From: Rickettsiales bacterium
GTDB lineage: Bacteria > Pseudomonadota > Alphaproteobacteria > Rickettsiales > UBA1997
Assembly (NCBI GenBank): GCA_947441875.1
Contig: CANEUR010000077.1
Span: 1 to 5,300 of the forward strand
DNA length: 5,300 nucleotides
Direction: 5' to 3'
Part shown: positions 1 through 5,300 of the stretch, in pieces
Layout: every line of letters begins with the position of its first letter
How positions within the stretch are numbered: the first letter of the stretch is position 1
Position numbers and translations under genes: made by a program
Notes under the pieces: model-generated
The model's input: only the letters and a program-made list of their open reading frames with translations
Database searches by the model: none
Told to the model about the DNA's origin: nothing

Positions 1-1
1 A

Positions 2-79
2 ATTATCAAAAATTATCAGCAAACAAAAATAGCTCAAAATATTGCCGTTTTTTTGCAAGAAAAATTATTATCTTTATGA
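2..79 (+). CDS. C-terminal end of an unrecognised upstream protein (5' partial)
   Basis: An open frame runs in from the left edge for 25 codons and stops at TGA 77-79. The visible tail has Gln, Lys and Ala spaced as in an amphipathic helix and ends in the residues FLQEKLLSL. The stop overlaps the ATG of the next gene in an ATGA, a four-base overlap typical of translationally coupled operon genes, and this is the main reason to accept the frame as real. Nothing in 25 residues identifies a family, so no function is proposed. A competing reading is that the next gene's frame, which is also open to the left edge, extends upstream. That is less likely because the ATG at 76 gives a prepilin leader of normal length. 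Confidence 0.6.
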   Translation: MIKNYQQTKIAQNIAVFLQEKLLSL

Positions 80-771
80 AGATTCGCAAAGTTATAAAAA
101 AAGCCTTTTCTCTTGTAGAAATAGCTGTGGTTTTGGCGGTTATTGGCATTTTGCTAGCATCAGTAATTATTGGCAAAAATTTAGTTGATAAAGCGAAAAT
201 AGCTAATGCCCAAGCTCTTACTGTTAATTCGGTGGTGCATAGCCTCGATAAAAATTTGGTTTTTTGGCACGAAACTTCTTTTGGGCAAGAAAGTTATAAC
301 AACAATATTTGGCTTGATTATCAGCAAGATAAAACTAAAAGAAGCAACACCGCTAGCTCTCCACCATCACCCCCTACTTTTTTAACAACAGAGCAAGATT
401 CTAAACTAATCAACAACCTTCCAACTATTCGTTTTGCTGCTAACAACTCACTATCGCAACCTGCTTTATCTAATTTAACAAACAGTTTTTTTACAATTTT
501 TGTGATGCATACTGGTGCAAGAGATGCTGGAATTTTTAACGGTTTTAACACTGAACCTAGTCAAACAACTATCGATGGCAATAAGAGATTGTTGGTTTGG
601 AGAGGTATAAATAATGCATCTCTAACTCATATCGGTGGCACATCTGGCTCTATTTCTTATGTTGGCGATATCTACGAAATTATAGTTTTTAACATTCAGC
701 TCACCGATGAATTGCAAAACGAAGTAATTGCTTATTTAAAAGCAAAATATAAATTTAAAACTAATAACTAA
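76..771 (+). CDS. Prepilin-like protein with LamG-like C-terminal region
   Basis: A 231-residue protein with a class III (prepilin) signal. A short basic leader (residues 1-10, five Lys/Arg) precedes FSLVE at 11-15 and a hydrophobic helix at about 11-33. Prepilin peptidase should cut after Ala10, and Glu15 is the conserved +5 glutamate of type IV pilins and type II secretion pseudopilins. Residue -1 is Ala rather than the usual Gly, which the family tolerates. After the helix come a segment containing LVFWHETS (61-68), a Pro-rich stretch (PPSPP, 96-100), NLPTIRF (114-120), FFTIFVM (138-144) and GDIYEIIVF (197-205) followed by a YLKAKY helix (220-225). That order resembles concanavalin A/LamG-like domains, which end in a G-I-x-E-I-I-x-F...YL..KY pattern. 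The protein has no cysteine. The ATG at 76 is chosen because it gives the canonical leader; it overlaps the upstream stop, and ispE starts 3 bases downstream. Inferred role: a minor pilin or pseudopilin exposing a binding domain at the cell surface. The ligand is unknown, and whether it belongs to a pilus or a secretion system cannot be told. Confidence 0.83.
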   Translation: MKIRKVIKKAFSLVEIAVVLAVIGILLASVIIGKNLVDKAKIANAQALTVNSVVHSLDKNLVFWHETSFGQESYNNNIWLDYQQDKTKRSNTASSPPSPPTFLTTEQDSKLINNLPTIRFAANNSLSQPALSNLTNSFFTIFVMHTGARDAGIFNGFNTEPSQTTIDGNKRLLVWRGINNASLTHIGGTSGSISYVGDIYEIIVFNIQLTDELQNEVIAYLKAKYKFKTNN

Positions 772-774
772 AAT

Positions 775-1602
775 ATGGGTTTTTTGGTTAACTGTCCTGC
801 CAAAATCAATTTATTTTTGCAAATAAACAATAAGCGATCAGATGGTTATCATAATTTGCAATCATTATTTTTACCAATAAACTTGCATGATGTTTTGCAT
901 CTAAAAAAAAGCTATAGTTTTAGTTTAAATGTTGTAGGAAAATATCAGCATCAAATTACTACCACAAATATTATTAGTGAAATTTGGCAATATTTTATCA
1001 ATAATTTTGCAGTTAATAGTAATTTAACCATTACCCTAGAAAAAAATATTCCTGTTGGAGCTGGTCTTGGAGGTGGTTCAAGTAATGGCTCGGCTTTTAT
1101 TTTGGCTTTAAATCAGTTGTTTTTTTTAAATTTAAGCACTGAAAAACTGTTAGAAATTAGCCTAAAATTCGGCTCTGATTTGCCATTTTTTATCATCGGC
1201 AAGCCAGCATTTGTTTTTGGCAGAGGTCAAGAAATTGTGCCACTTACAAAGCCATTACCAAAACTGCCAATTTTACTAATAAATCCACAAATTAATTTAT
1301 CAACTGCTAAAGTTTTTGCCAATAATATCAATTTTAGCCAACCTCTTGCTCTTGATTATTTACAAAATTTAAGTTTTACTCACTTGCTTGCTTTGGGCAA
1401 TAATTTACAAGATTCGGCAATAAAATTAGCACCACAAATAGGTGAAGTTTTGTCTTGTTTAAAAAAATTTCAGCCACTCTCTGCGGCTATGTCGGGCAGT
1501 GGCAGTAGCTGTTTTGCAGTATTTGATAACCAAACAAACTGCCAAGAGGCTTACAATTTTTTTTGCAATACTTTTACTAATTATCTTATAGCAATCGTTT
1601 AA
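775..1602 (+). CDS. ispE: 4-diphosphocytidyl-2-C-methyl-D-erythritol kinase (IspE)
   Basis: A cytosolic GHMP-family kinase of the MEP (non-mevalonate) isoprenoid pathway. It phosphorylates the 2-hydroxyl of CDP-methylerythritol with ATP, the step before IspF. The 275 residues match the family's usual length (E. coli about 283). Visible signatures are PAKINLFL at 8-15 with Lys10, a substrate-site DGYH at 23-26, the glycine-rich ATP loop IPVGAGLGGGSS at 92-103, GSDLPFF at 133-139 with the probable catalytic Asp135, NNLQD at 209-213 (the family's N-D-L-E region), and the C-terminal GHMP motif SGSGSSCFAVF at 240-250. Both catalytic residues, Lys10 and Asp135, are present, so the enzyme looks active. 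The start lies 3 bases after the prepilin stop and has no recognisable Shine-Dalgarno. The gene ends in tandem TAA TAA (1600-1605), six bases before the receptor gene. It contains three 8-base homopolymers (903-910, 1120-1127, 1557-1564), all in frame. It is probably transcribed from a promoter upstream of the window or of the prepilin gene. Confidence 0.96.
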   Translation: MGFLVNCPAKINLFLQINNKRSDGYHNLQSLFLPINLHDVLHLKKSYSFSLNVVGKYQHQITTTNIISEIWQYFINNFAVNSNLTITLEKNIPVGAGLGGGSSNGSAFILALNQLFFLNLSTEKLLEISLKFGSDLPFFIIGKPAFVFGRGQEIVPLTKPLPKLPILLINPQINLSTAKVFANNINFSQPLALDYLQNLSFTHLLALGNNLQDSAIKLAPQIGEVLSCLKKFQPLSAAMSGSGSSCFAVFDNQTNCQEAYNFFCNTFTNYLIAIV

Positions 1603-1608
1603 TAAACT

Positions 1609-3648
1609 ATGAAAAATAAACTATTTTTACTATTTTTATTTTTACCATTTAATGCATTTGCTAATAATCAAACCACTACTTTGCCAAAAATTATAGTGCA
1701 AGAAAATTTATCAATCACTGCCAACAATACCTCGCTTGCTTATCAGAAAGCTATTAAAATTGCTGGTTCGGTAGCAATTATTGATAAAGAAGATTTGCAA
1801 AATAAATCTAGCCTTACTGTGCAAGACATGTTTTTGGCAACTCCAGGAGTTTTTGCTCAGAGCAAGCAAGGTCAAGAATCTCGGCTTGCCATCAGGGGTT
1901 CTGGTTTATCAAGAAATTTTCATTTAAGAGGTATAAATTTATATCAAGATGGCATTCCTATTAATTTGCCAGATGGTTCAGCCGATTTTCAAAGCCTCGA
2001 TCCGTTAGCTGTTAATCATATTGAGGTTTATAAAGGAGCAAATGCTTTACATTTAGGCTCGGCTAGTTTGGGCGGTGCTATTAATTTTGTGTCGCCAACT
2101 GGCTATACTGCTAACAAGCTTTTGGCAAGACTAGAAGGCGGTAGTTTTGATAGCAAAAGAATCCAAATAAGTAGTGGGCAGGTGCTAGGCAAAGCCGATT
2201 ACTATACTTCTTTTTCAAAGTTTAACAGCAACGGCTATCGCAAACAAAGCAATCAAACCGATAGCAAAATGTTTAGTAATTTTGGCTATAAATTTAATCA
2301 AAACCTTGAAAACCGCACTTATTTTAGCTTGATAAACAGCAAATTAGAGTTAGCAGGAGCATTAACTAGAGTTCAACTCAATAATAATCCAAATGTTGCC
2401 AATGCAAGCAATGTTAACAATAGGCAAGAGCGAAATTTTAACGAAATTCGCCTAGCCAACAAAACTTCTTATATTGCCGATAATTTTGCTAGCAATTTTG
2501 GTGTGTTTGTAGTGCAAAAAAGGCTAGATCACCCAATTTTTCAGGTAATCGCTCAAGATAGCTTAAACTATGGCTTATTTGCCGACAGCAAAATTAATTA
2601 CCAGCTTTTTAACAAAAAAAGCGAGTTGTTGTTTGGGTTAAATTTAGGGCAGGGAGTGGTTGATTCACAGCGGTTTGCAAATATTGCTGGAGCTAGAGGT
2701 AGCCAAACTATGAAAGGCAACGAAAGAGCTCAAACCGCTTTATTTTTTGCCGAAAATAATTTACAAATTTTACCAAAAACCACACTTAACACTGGTGCCC
2801 AAGTTCTTTATCGTAAATTAAATTACCAAGATAAATTTTTAACCGACGGCAATCAAAGCGGTCAAAGAAAATTTTATGGCTTCAGCCCAAAAATAGGAGC
2901 AATTTACCAAGCCAAACAAAACATACAAGTTTATGGTAATTTAAGCGCAGCAGTTGAACCGCCAACTTTTAGCGAGGCTCGGCAAACCACTTTACCTGGG
3001 TTGGCAAATATATCTTCTCAAAAATCTTACACAGCCGAAATTGGTTTAAGGCAAATCAAAACCGCCAACAGCGAGGTTAGTTTTGATATCACTGCCTATC
3101 GCTCTCATATTTATGATGAGCTGATTTTATATACTGTGGCACCAAATGTAACCCAAGCAATCAATGCTAAAAAAACCTTGCACCAAGGCATAGAATTAGC
3201 CACCGAAAATTCGTTGGTAAAAAATATTTTTGGCTCCGATAGTTTAAGTTTAAAAAATGCTTATACTTTTAGTGATTTTCGTTTTGTTGATGATGCAATT
3301 TACAAAAATAATAAAATACCAGGCAATCCTCGGCATTTTTTGTTTAGTCAATTAATTTATAAACACAAAAATTCGTTGTTTATTTCGCCTAATCTCGAGG
3401 CGGTTCCGCAAGGCATTGCTATTGATGCTAAAAACAATCTTAAAAGCAAAAATTATTTCGCTTTTGGCTTAAATGCTGGCTTTGATCTTAATGATAATTT
3501 TAGTATTTTTGCTGAAGGTCGAAATTTATTAAACAAAAATTATGCTGGTGCAATTGATGTTTTGTCGCAAGCTACCACCAATAATGCAAATGTTTATCAC
3601 CCTGCTAGCCCTAGAGCTGTTTATTTTGGCTTAAAGTATAAATTATGA
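1609..3648 (+). CDS. TonB-dependent outer-membrane receptor, FecA-like, substrate unknown
   Basis: A complete 679-residue TonB-dependent transporter, which uses the TonB-ExbB-ExbD complex to import a scarce ligand across the outer membrane. A Sec signal peptide spans about residues 1-18 (basic start, Leu/Phe core, AFA before the likely cut). A TonB-box-like LPKIIVQ lies at 25-31. The plug domain (about 50-163) contains QDMFLATPGV (72-81), IRGSGLSRNFHLRG (95-108), YQDGIPINLPDG (112-123), IEVYKGANALHLG (138-150) and LGGAINFVSPTG (154-165). The rest is a beta-barrel with alternating aromatic strands, an EPPTFSEA segment and a late NLLNKNYAG motif. The plug wording fits the FecA-like (COG4772) group, whose members take up iron-siderophore or other chelates. 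No heme-receptor FRAP/NPNL pair was seen, so the substrate is left open. The barrel ends in FGLKYKL, with Leu last instead of the usual Phe or Trp. There is no cysteine. No TonB, ExbB, ExbD, regulator or ligand-synthesis gene is adjacent. The start follows ispE by 6 bases without a Shine-Dalgarno. Confidence 0.94.
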   Translation: MKNKLFLLFLFLPFNAFANNQTTTLPKIIVQENLSITANNTSLAYQKAIKIAGSVAIIDKEDLQNKSSLTVQDMFLATPGVFAQSKQGQESRLAIRGSGLSRNFHLRGINLYQDGIPINLPDGSADFQSLDPLAVNHIEVYKGANALHLGSASLGGAINFVSPTGYTANKLLARLEGGSFDSKRIQISSGQVLGKADYYTSFSKFNSNGYRKQSNQTDSKMFSNFGYKFNQNLENRTYFSLINSKLELAGALTRVQLNNNPNVANASNVNNRQERNFNEIRLANKTSYIADNFASNFGVFVVQKRLDHPIFQVIAQDSLNYGLFADSKINYQLFNKKSELLFGLNLGQGVVDSQRFANIAGARGSQTMKGNERAQTALFFAENNLQILPKTTLNTGAQVLYRKLNYQDKFLTDGNQSGQRKFYGFSPKIGAIYQAKQNIQVYGNLSAAVEPPTFSEARQTTLPGLANISSQKSYTAEIGLRQIKTANSEVSFDITAYRSHIYDELILYTVAPNVTQAINAKKTLHQGIELATENSLVKNIFGSDSLSLKNAYTFSDFRFVDDAIYKNNKIPGNPRHFLFSQLIYKHKNSLFISPNLEAVPQGIAIDAKNNLKSKNYFAFGLNAGFDLNDNFSIFAEGRNLLNKNYAGAIDVLSQATTNNANVYHPASPRAVYFGLKYKL

Positions 3649-3732
3649 ATTTGAGTAATTAAAAAATGCTTTGCTATCTAAAATCAAGATTGTTAAAATA
3701 AACGATATTATAAAACTTTTTACATAATTTTT
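3649..3732. other. 84-base intergenic spacer between receptor gene and ppdK
   Basis: An AT-rich gap that separates the closely packed upstream cluster from ppdK. Apart from the candidate promoter, it holds only a short AT inverted repeat (ATTAT at 3707-3711 against ATAAT at 3724-3728) around a 12-base loop. That repeat has no G+C stem and is too weak to call an intrinsic terminator. Upstream transcription may therefore read through into ppdK, or end by a Rho-dependent route that cannot be seen here. Confidence 0.6.
3671..3699 (+). promoter_or_regulatory. Candidate sigma-70 promoter for ppdK
   Basis: TTGCTA at 3671-3676 (4 of 6 matches to TTGACA) and TAAAAT at 3694-3699 (5 of 6 to TATAAT) are separated by exactly 17 bases. 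TG at 3691-3692, one base before the -10 hexamer, forms an extended -10. Transcription would start near 3706 and give a 5' leader of about 27 bases before ppdK. This is the only sizeable gap in the window, where a promoter would be expected. The caution is that AT-rich DNA readily produces -10-like hexamers by chance. No Fur-like or other operator was recognised. Confidence 0.42.
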
Positions 3733-5300
3733 ATGTCTAATAAATTTGTTTATTCTTTTGGCGATGGTAAGGCAGAAGGCGATGCTTCAATGAAAAACTT
3801 GCTTGGTGGTAAAGGTGCTAATTTAGCAGAAATGTCTAAAATGGGTTTGCCTGTGCCACTTGGCTTTACTATTACTACCGATGTTTGTGCTGCTTTTTAT
3901 AATAATAATTGTCAATTTCCAGCGACTCTAGAACAACAAGTTGAGTTGGCAATTCAAAATTTACAACAAGCTATTAATGTTAACCAGTTCGAAAACCAAT
4001 TACAATTTGGTAGCGAAACAAATCCTTTGCTATTTTCAATAAGATCTGGTGCTAGAGCTTCTATGCCTGGCATGATGGATACAATCTTAAATTTAGGCTT
4101 AAATGATAAAACCGTTTTGGGTTTGGCTAAAAATAGTAATAATTCTCGGTTTGCCTTTGATTCTTATCGCAGATTTATTCAAATGTATGCTTCGGTGGTG
4201 CTAGAAATTGATCATCATAATTTTGAGGCTATTTTGCAAGAAAAAAAAGAAGAACATTCTCTAGTTGCCGATGTTCAGCTCACCGCCGATCATTTGCAAG
4301 AAATAGTTCTTCTTTATCAACAAGAGGTTTTGAAGCACACAGGCAAACCTTTTCCACAAGATGTTTATCAGCAACTTTGGGGAGCAATTAAAGCAGTATT
4401 TAATTCTTGGATGAATGAAAGAGCTATAGTTTATCGCTCTTTGCATAATATTCCTGCTAGTTGGGGAACTGCGGTTAATGTGCAGGCAATGGTTTTTGGT
4501 AATTTAGGTGAAACTTCGGCAACTGGTGTGGTATTTACTCGAAATCCTTCTACTGGTTCTGCCGATTTATATGGCGAATATCTCATTAATGCCCAAGGTG
4601 AAGATGTGGTTGCTGGCATACGTACTCCTCAATCTATCACTATTGCTGGCAAAAAAAGTTTAGGTTCAAATTTGCCTGCCATGGAAGAAACCATGCCAAC
4701 AGTATTTGCCGAGCTTGTAAGTTTATGTTCTGTACTTGAAAAAAGATACCAAGATATGCAAGATATCGAATTTACTATTCAAAACAATAAACTGTGGCTC
4801 TTGCAAACTAGAAACGGTAAAAGAACCGCTCAATCTGCGGTTAAAATTGCTTGCGATATGGTTGCTGAAGGCTTGATAAACAAAGAGCAAGCCATATTAA
4901 GGCTAGATCCTGCTAGCTTCGATCAGCTCTTGCATCCCACACTCGATCCAAAAGCTAAAATGCAAGCTTTAACCAAAGGCTTGCCTGCTTCACCAGGGGC
5001 AGCTTCTGGTATAGTGGTTTTTTCTTCGCAAATGGCCGAAAAAAAAGCCGAAAATGGCGAAAAAGTTATTTTGGTTCGAATCGAAACCAGTCCAGAAGAT
5101 ATTAAAGGTATGCATGTTTCGCAAGGCGTTTTAACTGCTCGAGGTGGCATGACATCTCATGCAGCCGTGGTAGCAAGAGGAATGGGCACTCCTTGTGTTT
5201 CAGGGGCAAACAATTTGCATATCGATTACGAAAAAAAGTTATTTACTGTTGGTTCTGTAAAGGTTTGTGAAGGTGAAATAATTACTATTAACGGTTCAAA
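3733..5300 (+). CDS. ppdK: Pyruvate phosphate dikinase, N-terminal 522 codons (3' partial)
   Basis: PPDK reversibly converts pyruvate, ATP and phosphate to PEP, AMP and pyrophosphate in the cytosol, via a pyrophospho- and then phospho-histidine. The frame stays open to the window edge; full-length enzymes have about 880 residues. The ATP-grasp domain (about 1-360) shows LLGGKGANLAEM at 23-34 with Lys27, SIRSGARASMPGMMD at 102-116 with Arg104, SYRRFIQMY, a GETSATGVVFTRNP segment, MQDIEFT at 342-348 with Glu346, and LQTRNGKRTA with Arg360. The phosphohistidine domain begins near LPASPGAASG (417-426) and carries GGMTSHAA with catalytic His476 (codon 5158-5160). Thr474, two residues before it, is where PPDK regulatory proteins phosphorylate this family. 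The C-terminal PEP/pyruvate barrel lies beyond the window. The start gives MSNKFVYSFGDGKAEGDASM, matching the usual N-terminus. No Shine-Dalgarno precedes it; a promoter candidate lies about 35-60 bases upstream. One small oddity is Leu43 in PVPLGF, where Pro is common. In AT-rich, reduced bacteria the enzyme may run toward ATP or toward PEP, and the sequence cannot say which. Confidence 0.97.
   Translation, partial: MSNKFVYSFGDGKAEGDASMKNLLGGKGANLAEMSKMGLPVPLGFTITTDVCAAFYNNNCQFPATLEQQVELAIQNLQQAINVNQFENQLQFGSETNPLLFSIRSGARASMPGMMDTILNLGLNDKTVLGLAKNSNNSRFAFDSYRRFIQMYASVVLEIDHHNFEAILQEKKEEHSLVADVQLTADHLQEIVLLYQQEVLKHTGKPFPQDVYQQLWGAIKAVFNSWMNERAIVYRSLHNIPASWGTAVNVQAMVFGNLGETSATGVVFTRNPSTGSADLYGEYLINAQGEDVVAGIRTPQSITIAGKKSLGSNLPAMEETMPTVFAELVSLCSVLEKRYQDMQDIEFTIQNNKLWLLQTRNGKRTAQSAVKIACDMVAEGLINKEQAILRLDPASFDQLLHPTLDPKAKMQALTKGLPASPGAASGIVVFSSQMAEKKAENGEKVILVRIETSPEDIKGMHVSQGVLTARGGMTSHAAVVARGMGTPCVSGANNLHIDYEKKLFTVGSVKVCEGEIITINGS

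Larger units (their letters stand above)
2..3648 (+). other. Predicted operon: unknown gene, prepilin-like gene, ispE, TonB-dependent receptor
   Basis: Four consecutive + strand genes are spaced by -4, 3 and 6 bases, with no room for separate promoters or terminators between them. Such spacing normally means co-transcription and often translational coupling. The promoter must lie to the left of the window, or inside the upstream coding sequence. The members do not share an obvious pathway, so the grouping may reflect genome compaction rather than joint function. Confidence 0.7.

Noticed and set aside
1..75. Upstream in-frame extension of the prepilin-like gene to the window edge
   Set aside because: The frame is open, but starting at 76 gives a basic leader of ten residues as expected for prepilins, and the other frame here ends in an ATGA overlap typical of operons.
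2371..2412. NPNV in the receptor as a heme-receptor NPNL motif
   Set aside because: The motif lies in an Asn-rich loop far from the expected position, no FRAP box was seen (the corresponding region reads EPPTFSEA), and the FecA-like plug wording does not point to heme.
3666..3701. 11-codon open frame (ATG at 3666) that could be a leader peptide for ppdK
   Set aside because: It overlaps the candidate promoter, so it would not be on the ppdK transcript. It has no ribosome binding site and no run of regulatory codons or attenuator hairpins.
3707..3728. Inverted repeat ATTAT...ATAAT as a transcription terminator
   Set aside because: The five-pair A/T-only stem with a 12-base loop is too weak, and inverted repeats like this are expected by chance in such AT-rich DNA.
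150..4920. Frequent CTAG tetranucleotides as a possible signature
   Set aside because: About twenty occurrences over 5.3 kb are close to what base composition predicts, and they sit at ordinary codon junctions such as GCT AGC and CTA GAA.
4923..5150. 75-codon open frame on the minus strand
   Set aside because: It lies entirely opposite the conserved phosphohistidine domain of PPDK; its translation has no recognisable motif and is best explained as a shadow frame. The same applies to the minus-strand frames at 4261-4446, 4431-4619 and 321-551.

Overview
The window is a compact, AT-rich (G+C roughly one third by eye) stretch of a Gram-negative bacterial chromosome with every gene on the + strand. 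The standard code fits: TGA serves as a stop and Trp is TGG. An outer-membrane TonB-dependent receptor shows a diderm. The MEP isoprenoid gene ispE, a PPDK that looks alphaproteobacterial at its N-terminus, the strong A/T bias and the tight packing suggest a reduced or AT-rich alphaproteobacterium, perhaps Rickettsiales or a relative. That placement is inference; no rRNA or other marker is present.

Layout: (1) Bases 2-79 are the 3' end of an unrecognised gene, which overlaps the next start in an ATGA. (2) 76-771 encodes a prepilin-like protein: a type IV pilin/pseudopilin N-terminus followed by a LamG (concanavalin A)-like C-terminal region. (3) 775-1602 is ispE, 4-diphosphocytidyl-2-C-methyl-D-erythritol kinase. 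(4) 1609-3648 is a complete TonB-dependent outer-membrane receptor of the FecA-like type. (5) 3649-3732 is an 84-base AT-rich spacer holding a plausible sigma-70 promoter. (6) 3733 to the window end is the first ~522 codons of ppdK, pyruvate phosphate dikinase, with its ATP-grasp and phosphohistidine domains; the PEP/pyruvate barrel lies beyond the window.

The first four genes are separated by -4, 3 and 6 bases and are probably one transcript. They do not form an obvious pathway: two encode envelope or surface proteins and one a cytosolic isoprenoid enzyme. ppdK probably has its own promoter and serves central carbon metabolism by interconverting pyruvate and PEP. No tRNA, rRNA, CRISPR array, insertion sequence or long repeat was seen. 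I found no convincing undescribed multi-gene system. The least ordinary item is the prepilin/LamG-like protein co-transcribed with ispE and an orphan receptor.
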